DNA of 64,000 nt, taken from positions 392,001 through 456,000 of the forward strand of contig JAGUCH010000006.1 of NCBI GenBank assembly GCA_019096065.1. Reading direction: 5' to 3'. Under the pieces are notes generated by a model. That model had not been told where the DNA came from. It searched no databases and saw only the letters and a program-made list of their open reading frames with translations. The translations under genes and the position numbers were made by a program. This stretch comes from Paracyclopina nana. Taxonomy: Eukaryota; Arthropoda; Copepoda; Cyclopoida; Cyclopettidae. Below, in pieces: positions 1-10,372 of the stretch (positions are counted from its first letter, which is position 1; every line of letters begins with the position of its first letter).

Positions 1-2254
1 AAACCAATCCAGTTATATCTCTCAACTATGAAACGAAGCAGCTGCTTTGCTTTGAAAGTCGAGCGTTTGCTTAGCTTTTTGAGATTTGCTTTGCTGTTTC
101 TCGCAATATGAAAACGACCTATTACTGAATAAATATTTTATCAAGAGCTACACTATCACAAAAGGCGTAAATTCATAACCAAAGAAAATTTACTTTAAAG
201 CTGATTTTACCAGGAAAAAACCTAATAAGCTTGATATAAGAAATCTGATGTTTTTTAATAATTTAATTTTTGCTCATTCTTGGGTGAAAAAACTACGAAA
301 ACGTAGTTTTACATTGGATAAGAACAACATATTAAATTGTCACTACTCTGGGGTTTCCATCCGGACTTCCACTTTCTCAAGATGAATTCTTCTTAGCTAT
401 AGAAAACCTCACCAAAAATGTCAGAGCTGCATTCAAATCTGGCAAATCATGCTTAAAAGTTTAAAAATCAGCACACTCCAATCCAATTTCTCTCTTGCGA
501 AACGCTCCAAAAAATCTATCGCATAAAACAAATACATTTCAATTTGCTCATATTGGCTTTAAAATTGCAGTAAAATGTGGGAGATTTCAACGCGCGGTTC
601 TTCTAAGGTTAAAATTGGTTAATCCTACCAAAAGAATGCAGCAAGCAAATTGGTGGTTTTGCCACTGAAGTAGAACAAAGCCACAATTACGAGCCCCGAA
701 ATTGTCATGAAATGACGCAGAAATGACGCAATAAATTGCGTCGCCATCTTCTGAAATGAGGATCTTCCATCAAATAAAAGAGACCACGCGCAGCCAGCAC
801 AGCGGGGAAGATCACCGAAAAATCCCATATACTACAAATGCTACTTAGAAATCCATTGAAACCTGTGGATTTTTCAGCGATGATGTAGGTTTTGACAATT
901 ACAGTTTTGAAGCAGTGAAAACCGAATTATCATTACTAATTCAGGTAATTTAAGAATAAAAACGGGTGAAAATAATTAAATAATCTTTTACAAGCATTAG
1001 TAAAAAATACGGGTGTAGAAATCTGTGGAAGTATCAGCCGTTGCGATGAAGATTTTGGAACATGATGAGGATTTCCCATTTTCCTTGGTTTATCTGATGA
1101 CATTTGAGATTTTCTTGGCCTTCGTCAAAACAAACTTTTCCAATCACCGACATTTGACCTCTCATTATTTTCACAATCCATCTTCTGTCGTCTTATCACA
1201 TCACTTTTGAGTAATAATTCAACAAGCAGAGAAGAAGATGGCATACCATTTTGATAGGCTATTATCATTGATAAGTCAAGCAAAGCTGTAACATTTCACT
1301 CTAAAATTGATGTTCACCCATAATTTGGAGGAAAATAAAAATAAACTTTTAAAGATTTTTTTATGAAAAATCATTATTTTAAATTACCACTAAATGCACC
1401 TAAAACTGCCTCATTTAAAATTAGGTAAAAATTATCGCTTAATAATTAGTTTCATGCTATGGTGATTTATGTATTTATTGTTGTGGGGGCGCGCGCTTCG
1501 CGCGCCCGCTCCCAACAATCATAACAACAACTCAGCACTTTCTGCATGACAAAGAGATTCTCTTTCAGTAATTATGTGACCTTTGCTGAGATTCTCTGAG
1601 GGATCAACCAATCTGTCCATATCCCAAATAGGCGTTTTCCAAGGTTTCTTGGCCAAATATGGAGGCATCAAAAGGCTAAATGTGACCAAATAATATTGAT
1701 GTAAGCAAACTTTGAGCACTTCGCGGAAAATCAAAGAGGGCGGAGAAAATTCGGAAATGCCAATTTTTGCTGAGCTCCAATACAAAATTGATGCATTTCA
1801 GATCTTTGGCTGCGAGCCATAATTAACAAATTCCATTCTGTACATAAAAACAACCATGTAAAGGTGTCCACTTGGCTTTAGAAAAAAGAGCATGGTGATG
1901 ATGCATTGAGTTTCACCCTCTTTCACTTTTTGATGGGTAATTTTTGTAGCAACTCCAAGACATTTTGGCTGATGAGATGGCCGACATTTTTCCATGGATG
2001 AAACGACTCCAAAGAAAAAGCCAATTTCGAGCTTAAAGTTCCGGCAAAAAAGTTGAGATTGACAATCGATGGAAAAGTGCTCTGAATTGCTAGAATCCAT
2101 CAAGCAACGATAAACTGCCACAAAATCAGTTCAGTATATTTCTTTTTTCATAATCGCATATTCATAATATACGCAAACATTATGAAATTAACATTAAAGC
2201 TCGATCCGTTTGCTTTTGTTCAAATCCTCGAAGGTAAAGCTAAACCCGATTTAA
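1..2254. other. AT-rich flank, no gene recognised
   Basis: No convincing gene is seen. A 9-bp stem with an AAAA loop lies at 289-310. A strong GC-rich hairpin lies at about 1478-1519. Two adjacent minus-strand open frames (1519-1785 and 1798-2121) have balanced composition but lack ATG starts: the second opens with GTG just after a possible splice acceptor. They could be exons of an unknown gene, but nothing in them is recognised. Confidence 0.4.
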
Positions 2255-2327
2255 GTAGTTTTGGTAGAAAAACCTCGAGGTTTGGTCATTAACTTTGAAG
2301 TTCTGTCCTTATCCTTAAGGTTCTATC
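2255..2327. repeat. left remnant of the CCTTAAGGTTC minisatellite
   Basis: Degenerate copies of the same unit that fills 12007-13320 (CCTTAAGGTTCT-like) lie directly upstream of the 5' LTR. The retrotransposon therefore landed inside the minisatellite and split it. The last five bases, CTATC at 2323-2327, are repeated right after the 3' LTR. Confidence 0.75.
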
Positions 2328-2549
2328 TGTTTGAACTTCATCACCTTCCATCATTTGAATGTTCCCGCCCATTATTCAGTATTCAGTATTGTCAGCTGAC
2401 GGCTAATAAAACCTCAGTTACTTCCTTGCATTCATCGTTTACACGTCTTTATTGAAAACTTCATCGTTTCATAAAAACTTGAACAATACTTCATAGTCTT
2501 CCGCAATTCTCTCAAAGGCCTTAGTACTTTTGCAGCGACATTGCGTACA
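2328..2549 (+). repeat. 5' LTR
   Basis: 222 bp starting TGTTTGAAC and ending GCGTACA, matched base for base by eye to 11785-12006. An AATAAA polyadenylation signal lies at 2405-2410. No clear TATA box precedes it, so transcription may start from an initiator. The primer site abuts it without a gap. Confidence 0.95.
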
Positions 2550-2563
2550 TGGCGCCCAACGTG
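2550..2563 (+). promoter_or_regulatory. primer-binding site for tRNA-Lys(CUU)
   Basis: TGGCGCCCAACGTG starts at the base after the 5' LTR. It is complementary to the 3' end, with CCA, of animal tRNA-Lys(CUU), which ends in CACGTTGGGCG plus CCA. The match covers 14 nt and then breaks. This is where minus-strand DNA synthesis would be primed. Confidence 0.8.
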
Positions 2564-2593
2564 CACGGGACAGACTCAGCCCCCGTGTAACCG

Positions 2594-3193
2594 CAGGTAA
2601 GTATTGAATGCAGTAGCTCTTGGGGCTCAAATAAAACGGCATCAGAAACCTCGTGTTGAAATCCCGTTTGTTTCAGCTAACGGCAATCTCTTTCACGGCA
2701 TCAGAAAACACGCTGAAAAGCGGCGTCGAAATCCCGTGATTGGCGAAAGCTATTCAAAACCGATCCTCGCAAACGGCATCAGAAAACACGCTCTAAACAA
2801 GCGGCGTCGAAATCCCGTGAGCCAAGGATCAAAAACCACGTGGAAAACCCAGCTTTAGGTGGTCCTCAGACAAGTGAAATCCCACAGCATTCGTATAATC
2901 CTGTGGCATCAGAACTTCGAAAGCACCATCAAACCTGAGCTTCCATCTGGCATATGACCATCAGACGAGCGAAATCCCCCGGCATTCGTATAATCCCGAG
3001 GCATCAGAGCTCTGAAATCGTCATCTCCTTCAAAACCTTCCTTTTCTAAACAAAACTTTTCTATCAACCCCTTCTAAAAACTTTCCTTACAGTGAACCCA
3101 ACCCAGGCAATCCCCACACTCAAAGGATTGTCAACTTCCATCTATATCTGTAAAACTATTGACTACTTGTCACTCAAAACTTCTTCTCTACAG
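2594..3193 (+). other. leader with splice donor, acceptor and repeated GGCATCAGA motif
   Basis: A consensus 5' splice site CAG|GTAAGTA lies at 2594-2601, about 45 nt after the LTR. A strong acceptor with a pyrimidine tract ending CTACAG lies at 3188-3193, just before gag. The putative 597-nt intron (2597-3193) holds five copies of GGCATCAGA (first at 2638-2646, last near 3000), each next to AAATCCCG-like words, plus two copies of ATTCGTATAATCC. Only unspliced RNA would keep these repeats, which is the layout of a retroviral packaging signal. Splicing and packaging are inferred. Confidence 0.55.
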
Positions 3194-3259
3194 TTATTCG
3201 TGTCTATACGAAAATAAAAACTTACTTGTGATAAAACCTTGTTTCATTCACGCGTCAAA

Positions 3260-5722
3260 ATGGCCTCTAACTATCCAAAAACCAGCACGGATTCCGAAGA
3301 AGATACGAGCCAGCACTGGAAAGATGCCATAAAGGACATTGAAGACGATCTAAAACGAGTCGCTGAGGTATTCATTGAATGGCGAAGAACACCCGTAGCC
3401 TTCATGAAAAGCGATATCAAAAAGAAAATCAGAACCTTAAAAGAGCTCAAACCTGACTTAGCTGTCCTCCAGGAACGAATCAACTCGATCTACAAAATGG
3501 ACTATGTTGATTACGATGATGGAACAGAACGAGACGAATGGGCTAGAGCTCTCGATGAAAAGCTAGACAAATTGCTCCTCAAAAGGCGAGCCTGGTTCGC
3601 CCAATTCAAGGTTTACCAGGCTGAATACGAAAAACTTCACCCGGATGAGTCTCAACTATCACTTGCAGAATCATCATATGTCTGTGAGTTCAAAGACTTG
3701 GATTACTCGAAACTTTCGAACCTGGGCAACAAAACCAGGGACGAAATGCTTGAAAAACGAGAAGCTCTCCGTGATGAAAACGAAAAAGAGGAATCGCTGC
3801 AAGCCAGCAAAGACTCCCCTGAACCTGATGATGACAACAAACCTTTCGATCTATCCATTCCGGAAAACGCAAAAGCAAATGAGCTGTACAAGCAGCTGAA
3901 GTGCTTCATTGCTGACCTGAAAAACAAGATAGAAACTTACGGAAATGACCCAAATCCGGACTTGTACCAGGAACGAAAACAAGTACTGGATGAATTGGAA
4001 TCAAAAATTGCGTTAAAAGCTCAAGAAGCAAAGGACGCTTTCAAACTAGCCAAACTGGACAAACGTCAAATCAGCTCATTCCAAGGGCATATCACCCGCC
4101 ACCGAAGCAGCTCAGGAGCTTTATTGAGGACCTTGAAATTACCTCAGCCTAAACCTCAAGCTCCAGCTTCTAAACCCACTCAAACTTCACAAATCCCGAC
4201 TTCAACCCCAGCTCCCTTGAAACAAGCTCAAAAAGAACCTGAAGTGTCCAATCCAGACGAAAAGGACATGAAAAGTTTCGAAAAAAGAGCTTTTGAGGAC
4301 CTGGAAGCCACAATTATGAAACAAAACATGAAAGCTCCTAAATTAGAGCTAACCCCAAACCCTCAACAAAATGAAAACTGGCCAGTGTCCAATATCAAAG
4401 GACCAAACCCGAATGCCAATGGCAACGGCAATGCCAATGGCAATGAAAATGGCAATGCCAGGCCAGTCAATTTTCATCGAAGTCGAAGTTCCAGAAACAG
4501 ATCACGTTCGCCTATAGATGAAGATGACGATGAAGAATTCATCACCATCAAAACTGACCGAAACGCGATCCTCAGGAAAGCTGAAAAAGACCCGATAACA
4601 AAGTGGTCTGACCTTTACAAAAAGGCCTTCAAACTCAGCCAAATATTTGACCCGAAAAAAGAGAAACTGCCTAAGGACACTGACACCTTAAAGGTGAAAT
4701 TCACGGGCAACATGGGAGACTATCCGGACTTTACAGACAGGTTCTTTCTGAAAGTCATCAAAAACACCACGATCTCCCCGGCTAATAAGCTTATGATCCT
4801 GGCTGACTGCGTTGAAGGTGAAGCTCTCACCGAAGTAAAAGACTGCAAACCTCTCAACCTGAAGAACCTGGCAAATGCAATAGAAAGGCTTGACCTTCTC
4901 TACGCCGATCAAAAAGGCCGCACAGGTTACTTGATGAACAAACTATGCAGTCTTCGCCCCTTGGATCACTCAAACAAAGACTTACTAATTGAGTACAAAG
5001 ACGTCATTTATGCTCTGAGAAAACATTACAGAGATGAAGGACAAAGGCTCAATTGCGACCCGGACATGGGCATCCAAACCATCCCATTTGGCATCCAATG
5101 GAAAGAGTCCTCCAAAATGGCATTCGAAACGTACATCGAGTCCAAAAACCTGAAATTGAACACAGAATCAGTGTTACAGTTCATGGAGTGGCACATGTCA
5201 CTCAATCGACTCAACGCTTATGAAAAAACTTTAAAAACCGAAAACACGGGCGCAAAAACAAAAAAGAAAGCAGAGCCCACTTTGCTAGTCAACTCTGACT
5301 CAGACACCGAAGTAGAATCTGATTACTCGTCTGACTTTTCAGAGACTTGCTTAGCTACTGCCACACGAGATGAAACCTTGTCCTCATGCCCAGTCTGTAA
5401 CAAAGACAACCACACGCTGCCAAAGTGCAGGAACTTCTACAAAATGGCAGCAAAGGACAAATACGAAAAGTGCATTGAAAAAGGGGTCTGCATGCGCTGT
5501 CTTACATCGAAACACAGACGAAATACTTGCAAAGCCCCAAAATGCAAGGCTTGCAATGGCCCGCATCACGGCCTCATGCACAAGCATTTTGACAATCGAC
5601 AGAAAGAATCGATGTCACGAAACATTGACAAAAAACTGGAGAAAATAGAAACCACGCTAGCTACGCTGCTCGAACGAAACAGTTTTTTAGAAAGCAGCGA
5701 ACCCAGCGCAGCGATCACATAG
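3260..5722 (+). CDS. gag: BEL/Pao Gag (820 aa)
   Basis: The retrotransposon capsid and nucleocapsid protein, which assembles the particle and binds the RNA. The frame is open seven codons further upstream (from 3239), but the first ATG is at 3260, so 820 residues are predicted. The N-terminal half is charged and probably helical, followed by a Pro-rich linker, an Asn-Gly run and an Arg-Ser segment. A DUF1759-like core follows (motif GNMGDYPDFTDRFF, then ADCVEGEALTEV), typical of BEL/Pao Gag. Three zinc-binding clusters lie near the C terminus. Two are CX2CX4HX4C knuckles, the first starting at Cys710, and the third is a Cys/His-rich partial cluster. The last codons before the stop carry a T TTT TTA slippery heptamer (5683-5689) that would pass ribosomes into pol. 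Confidence 0.92.
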   Translation: MASNYPKTSTDSEEDTSQHWKDAIKDIEDDLKRVAEVFIEWRRTPVAFMKSDIKKKIRTLKELKPDLAVLQERINSIYKMDYVDYDDGTERDEWARALDEKLDKLLLKRRAWFAQFKVYQAEYEKLHPDESQLSLAESSYVCEFKDLDYSKLSNLGNKTRDEMLEKREALRDENEKEESLQASKDSPEPDDDNKPFDLSIPENAKANELYKQLKCFIADLKNKIETYGNDPNPDLYQERKQVLDELESKIALKAQEAKDAFKLAKLDKRQISSFQGHITRHRSSSGALLRTLKLPQPKPQAPASKPTQTSQIPTSTPAPLKQAQKEPEVSNPDEKDMKSFEKRAFEDLEATIMKQNMKAPKLELTPNPQQNENWPVSNIKGPNPNANGNGNANGNENGNARPVNFHRSRSSRNRSRSPIDEDDDEEFITIKTDRNAILRKAEKDPITKWSDLYKKAFKLSQIFDPKKEKLPKDTDTLKVKFTGNMGDYPDFTDRFFLKVIKNTTISPANKLMILADCVEGEALTEVKDCKPLNLKNLANAIERLDLLYADQKGRTGYLMNKLCSLRPLDHSNKDLLIEYKDVIYALRKHYRDEGQRLNCDPDMGIQTIPFGIQWKESSKMAFETYIESKNLKLNTESVLQFMEWHMSLNRLNAYEKTLKTENTGAKTKKKAEPTLLVNSDSDTEVESDYSSDFSETCLATATRDETLSSCPVCNKDNHTLPKCRNFYKMAAKDKYEKCIEKGVCMRCLTSKHRRNTCKAPKCKACNGPHHGLMHKHFDNRQKESMSRNIDKKLEKIETTLATLLERNSFLESSEPSAAIT
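5683..5689 (+). promoter_or_regulatory. candidate -1 ribosomal frameshift site (T TTT TTA)
   Basis: In the gag frame the codons are AGT TTT TTA GAA, so the heptamer T TTT TTA is exactly in register for simultaneous slippage. A -1 shift enters the frame of pol. That frame has no stop from the heptamer to the pol ATG at 5731 or beyond, so a continuous Gag-Pol results. Gag ends 33 nt after the heptamer. I could not see a clear stimulatory hairpin or pseudoknot downstream by eye. Confidence 0.7.
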
Positions 5723-5730
5723 CAACTAAA

Positions 5731-8700
5731 ATGCCTGAAGCAGTCGCCCTACAAATGATCGAAATAAAAAGACAGCTAGACTTACCTAAACTGACCACAA
5801 ACAAGTGCTTTAGAGTAGTCCCTGTCATTGTTTCTAATGGCGACAAACAAGTTAAAACTAACATGGTGTTAGATGAAGCTTCAAGTAATACCTTCATCAG
5901 CACTAGTTTACACAAAGCTTTAAACCTTCAAGGCCAAAAAGTTAACTATTCGGTTTCAACTATAAATGACAAAGTCCAAGACATGAAAAGCTACAGATGC
6001 AATGTCAATATCAGACCAGTCTTTAAAACGAGGCAAAACTTTGACATTCAAGCTTACACGTCTGACGGCATCAACAAACTAATAAAACTGCCTAACTACG
6101 AAAAACTTAAAAGGCAATTTGATTTTTTGAAGCCAATTGACTTCCCAAAACTGCATAATGGACCAGTTGAAATCCTTCTAGGAATCAACTATCCAACTTT
6201 GCATACAAGTTTCAAAGACATTTCATCCGGAATGGAAAACTCGCCACTAGTCAGAGAAACTGTTTTTGGCAATACACTGACTTATTCAAATCCGGATTCA
6301 AAACAAAATTCAAGTGCAACACTGCTAACTCACGAAATTGTGCAAAACGAGTGCCCAGAACTGAAAGAGATCATGTACGCACTTTTCGATGATGACAGTC
6401 AAGGCCTGAAACTAATCGAAAGTAACGAATACTTGACCGCAGACGAGATCAAAGCCAGAGACATCATCAAAGGCAGCATCCACACTAATGCCAAAGGCAA
6501 CAAAGAAATGGATGTCCCCTGGTACTCATGGCCTGATCCACCTCCTCTGCCAAATAACTACTATCAAGTCTACACTTTTGAAAAGAAACAAGAGGACAAA
6601 TTGGGTCCTGAAAACATGAAACAAGTGGACAAAGCCATAGATGACATGGTCAAACACGGAGCATTAAGACTTCTTCGAGATGACGAAGACAAGCTCATTG
6701 GCTTTTACATACCTCGAGTAATGGTGGTCAAACTTGACAGACTAACTATGAAAGTTCGAGTTTGCATGGATGCAGCTCGTCCATTTGGCAAAAACAAAGT
6801 CTCTTTAAACTCGCAAGTTATGACTGGCCAAAAACTTCAAGGCGATATATGGTCAATCTGGATGCGATTCCGGATGGGACTAAAAGGCTACATAGCTGAC
6901 GCCGAAAAAATGTTCTTAAACGTCCACCTTAGTGAAAAGGACAAGAAATTTCATAGACTAATTCATAGAGGCCAAGCTTATCAATTTGAGTCTTGGGTCT
7001 TTGGAAACGCAGCCTCGCCTTACGCTGCTTTATACACTATGAAAGAGATCTCTAAAGAAGGCAATTTGCATCCATTGACCGAATACGTGTTCAATGAATG
7101 CCTTTACATGGACGATATTTTGTTCAGCTGCGACAAAACGAGCGATGCACTTGCAGTTTACAATGATGTAAAAAACGTCCATGCAAAATCCAAAATGGTC
7201 TTTAAAAAGTGGGTCAGTAATGACAAAGACTTCATGTCCAAAATAGAAACTTCAGACTGGCATCCCACGTTTGACCTAAAATCAAAAACCCCAGATGTCA
7301 AAGCTCTAGGCATCAAATGGATCTCGAGCGATGACACTATTAGCTTTCAACCTTTGAAAACAAAACTTACTGATGATGACCTCAAAATCGTGACCAGACG
7401 ATACATCACATCAGTAGTGGCTCAAATTTTTGACCCCCAAGACTTATTGGCCCCATTTACCTTAAAAGGACGCCTAATAACTCAGGAAGTTTGGGGCTTA
7501 AATGATACTTTAAAACTTGGCTGGGATGACAAACTCGTAGACTATAAGGAAAAAGACGAACGAATCGAGCCAATCCTCAAAGCTTTTCAAAACTATGTAA
7601 ATGACGGGTGCAGAATAAACGAAATCACTTTACCTCGATACATTTCTGTCAATCCGGAATCAATTACAAAACGTGAAATACATGCTTTCTGCGATGCCTC
7701 TCGTAAAGCTTATTGCGTCACGGTCTACATTAGAACCTTTTATAAAACTGACGATGAAAACGAGCTTATAAAAGCTCATCTTATTGTAGCTAAAAAGAAA
7801 CTGATCTCATTTTCAGGGAGATCAATTCCAAAAGCTGAACTAATGGGAGCAGTCTGCGCTGCCCAAATAGTTCCAAACGTGGTCAAAAACTTAAAACTGG
7901 TCAATTACGAAGTGCCCAAAGAAAACATTCATTACTATCTCGACTCACAGTGCACCTTACAATGGATCAAGTTCACAAGCAGACGGCTTGAACAATTCAT
8001 TGCCACGAGGCTTGCACTAATAAGAGAAACAACTGAAAAAAGTCAATGGCATTACGTAAGGACCAATAAAAACCCAGCTGACCTTGGCACTCGATCATTG
8101 ACACTTGACGAATTCCTCAGTCAGCAAAACTTCTGGTTCAAAGGCCATAACCTCGAAAGTCCGGATTATGACTTCGATGAGGAGAACTTTGACGAAATGC
8201 CTGAAGAAGACCAAAACGAAATGAGGAACTCATTCGCAAGAATTTGTCTTTTCAGTCATCTAAAACTCAAAAACTATACTCCGTTCATGTCTTTTGACAA
8301 TATACGAGCTCTGTTCAAATTAGATGCCTCTTGGCCTGAGAAACAGCCAAATGACCTAATAAAAACTGTATCAAAACGTCCAATCATTTTCACCGAAACG
8401 TACTTAAAAACTCACTTCAATGACCTTAGCAAACTGTTAAAACGAGTCTCTACTCTAGAAAATGGAAAATTCAGACTTTGCGCAAGACGCTTAGCAAGTC
8501 CGGATTGCACTGGAGAAACTCGCAAAAAGCTGGAAAGCTTTAACCTAAAGGCCAAGCGCCCACTACCTCAAAAGCTTCGCTCCGCTCTGATTTTTATCAT
8601 AAAAGAAGCACAAACAGCAGCTTTTTCTCGTGAAAGTTCTAACCTAAAGGCAGAACTGGCCAGCTTCAATGCCAAGCTAGATGCAAACGGCATCGTACGC

Positions 8701-9921
8701 GGGGAATCACGAGTAGAAGACTTCGCAGCACTGTCTGTATACCAAAAACGGCCAATTATACTTGACAAAGACTGTCATCTCACAAAACTTTTAGTACAAA
8801 ACGTTCATGAAGTCAATCATGCACCTTTAAAAGAGACAATAATGGAAGTCAATCGATTCTTCCAAATAAAAGGACTACGTGTGCTTGCTAAAAACGTAAT
8901 CAGACACTGTCTGATATGCAACTTAACAAAAGGTAAACCATATCAAAGTCAGCACATGGCTCCGCTTCCGGATTCGAAACTCGAAACACTAAAACTTTTT
9001 GAATCCATCTCAATTGACTTTGCGGGCCCAGTCAAAGTAAAAATTGGACGCGCAATCCATAACTACTATTTGCTGATCATAGTCTGCCAACAAACTCACG
9101 CTTTTCACATGGAAATCACGGAAAGTATGGCAACTGAACATATTATAACTGCTCTACAAAGGTTTTGCAGCAAACGAAGGATCCCGAAAAATGTCAGATC
9201 TGATAACGCAGCTCAATTTTGTTGCGCCAAGAAACTATTGATACCTGACATGAAGACAATACAAAATACCTTAAACATTGAAAACTGGGAATTCTCACCT
9301 GTTTACAGTCCTCAAAACAATGGACTCGCTGAACGAATGGTAGGCTTAGCGAAAGCTAGACTTCCATGTCTAGAAAGCCACGAATTCTCCCATGATGAAC
9401 TATTGACGGCTTCTGAAATGATAATAAACTTAATAAACAATAGACCCGTCAATCCAATTACAACTGACGAAATAGAAGGCATTTTATGCATAAATGACTT
9501 GATAAAAGCAGGTCTAAACTTTGACAACAGCGTCCTTGAAGTAAAGGACGAAAACAGATTCACAAACCTCTATTTAAACATACGTGACGTAATCGATACT
9601 TACTGGCATCAATGGACAACTGCCATAATCGATGACCTAAAAAAGTTTCCTAAATGGACAAAATTTAGAGACAACCCAAAACTCGGTGAACTTTGCCTCA
9701 TAATGCAGTCTCCGGATGCAAAAAAGACATGGCAAGTTGCACCTCGCTATGACTGGAAATGGGGTAGAATAACAAAACTCATTCCGGACAAAGACGGATT
9801 AGTTCGAAAATGCGAAGTCCTGATTGCTCAGGACCAAAGTAAAACTAAAAAGTATAAAATAAAACCCGCGAAACTTGACATCTATTCTATTCGTCAATTG
9901 ATTCCGCTAAATATACTTTAA
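5731..9921 (+). CDS. pol: BEL/Pao Pol polyprotein (protease, RT, RNase H, integrase)
   Basis: A 1396-residue polyprotein that copies and integrates the element. In order: an aspartic protease with LDEAS in place of LDSGS (Asp48); reverse transcriptase with the first catalytic Asp in IADAEKMF and the YMDD box at residues 459-462; RNase H starting HAFCDAS (His651) with DSQ and NPADLGTR; an integrase zinc site (HX4H then CX2C); a DDE core of Asp1096 (IDFAGP), Asp1158 (RSDNAAQF) and Glu1201 (GLAERMV); and a DUF5641-like C-terminal domain with WGRI and GLVRKCEV. No stops or frameshifts interrupt it. The ATG at 5731 lies 8 nt after the gag stop, but translation as a Gag-Pol fusion by -1 frameshift is more likely. 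Confidence 0.95.
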   Translation: MPEAVALQMIEIKRQLDLPKLTTNKCFRVVPVIVSNGDKQVKTNMVLDEASSNTFISTSLHKALNLQGQKVNYSVSTINDKVQDMKSYRCNVNIRPVFKTRQNFDIQAYTSDGINKLIKLPNYEKLKRQFDFLKPIDFPKLHNGPVEILLGINYPTLHTSFKDISSGMENSPLVRETVFGNTLTYSNPDSKQNSSATLLTHEIVQNECPELKEIMYALFDDDSQGLKLIESNEYLTADEIKARDIIKGSIHTNAKGNKEMDVPWYSWPDPPPLPNNYYQVYTFEKKQEDKLGPENMKQVDKAIDDMVKHGALRLLRDDEDKLIGFYIPRVMVVKLDRLTMKVRVCMDAARPFGKNKVSLNSQVMTGQKLQGDIWSIWMRFRMGLKGYIADAEKMFLNVHLSEKDKKFHRLIHRGQAYQFESWVFGNAASPYAALYTMKEISKEGNLHPLTEYVFNECLYMDDILFSCDKTSDALAVYNDVKNVHAKSKMVFKKWVSNDKDFMSKIETSDWHPTFDLKSKTPDVKALGIKWISSDDTISFQPLKTKLTDDDLKIVTRRYITSVVAQIFDPQDLLAPFTLKGRLITQEVWGLNDTLKLGWDDKLVDYKEKDERIEPILKAFQNYVNDGCRINEITLPRYISVNPESITKREIHAFCDASRKAYCVTVYIRTFYKTDDENELIKAHLIVAKKKLISFSGRSIPKAELMGAVCAAQIVPNVVKNLKLVNYEVPKENIHYYLDSQCTLQWIKFTSRRLEQFIATRLALIRETTEKSQWHYVRTNKNPADLGTRSLTLDEFLSQQNFWFKGHNLESPDYDFDEENFDEMPEEDQNEMRNSFARICLFSHLKLKNYTPFMSFDNIRALFKLDASWPEKQPNDLIKTVSKRPIIFTETYLKTHFNDLSKLLKRVSTLENGKFRLCARRLASPDCTGETRKKLESFNLKAKRPLPQKLRSALIFIIKEAQTAAFSRESSNLKAELASFNAKLDANGIVRGESRVEDFAALSVYQKRPIILDKDCHLTKLLVQNVHEVNHAPLKETIMEVNRFFQIKGLRVLAKNVIRHCLICNLTKGKPYQSQHMAPLPDSKLETLKLFESISIDFAGPVKVKIGRAIHNYYLLIIVCQQTHAFHMEITESMATEHIITALQRFCSKRRIPKNVRSDNAAQFCCAKKLLIPDMKTIQNTLNIENWEFSPVYSPQNNGLAERMVGLAKARLPCLESHEFSHDELLTASEMIINLINNRPVNPITTDEIEGILCINDLIKAGLNFDNSVLEVKDENRFTNLYLNIRDVIDTYWHQWTTAIIDDLKKFPKWTKFRDNPKLGELCLIMQSPDAKKTWQVAPRYDWKWGRITKLIPDKDGLVRKCEVLIAQDQSKTKKYKIKPAKLDIYSIRQLIPLNIL

Positions 9922-10252
9922 ACGCGGGGAATGACGAATACTTAAAACAATCTAATACTCTGCTAGATGCGGGGAAAACAGCACTAAAAACTGCCCCGCG
10001 GAAAAATCGTCAGTGACGTAAGTTTTCATCGCAAAGCGCAAGTTGCGGGGAAAAGCCGAACGGCAAATCGCGCGGCGATCACCCGTAAACAAAGAACTTG
10101 CACGGAAAACTTCGCGGAAAACAACGAAAACCTCTAAGTCCCAAAGTACGAATTAGAGGCCGATCAGAAAACGGTGAACAGAAAACCAATGACGTAGACA
10201 AACCTCATTGCACGCGGACTTACTGAGACACTTCTCGGAGCCGGCTGAACAC
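9922..10252 (+). other. pol-ORF3 spacer with repeated polypurine-like motif
   Basis: Between pol and the ORF3 promoter the words GCGGGGAATG (9924-9933), GCGGGGAAAA (9969-9978) and GCGGGGAAAA (10045-10054) recur. The first is identical to the tract that abuts the 3' LTR (11777-11786). Related CGCGGAAAA words also occur. They may be duplicate or central polypurine tracts, or traces of how the third gene was acquired. Confidence 0.45.
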
Positions 10253-10260
10253 TATAAATA
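10253..10260 (+). promoter_or_regulatory. internal TATA box for ORF3
   Basis: TATAAATA lies 113 nt before the ORF3 ATG, in a GC-richer stretch and followed by CACGTGGG. A start site about 30 nt downstream (near 10285) would give a leader of about 90 nt. This is a textbook Pol II core promoter layout inside the element. A possible splice acceptor (ATAGCAG at about 10305-10311) offers the alternative of expression by splicing from the leader donor. Confidence 0.5.
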
Positions 10261-10372
10261 GCTCACGTGGGACAAGGTTCGATCCCCATTGTGATTCAAA
10301 ACTCATAGCAGTCCACGTCCACCACGTTGCCCAAGTCCTCGTTCAACCAAAACTTTTCTGAAAAAGAAGAAG

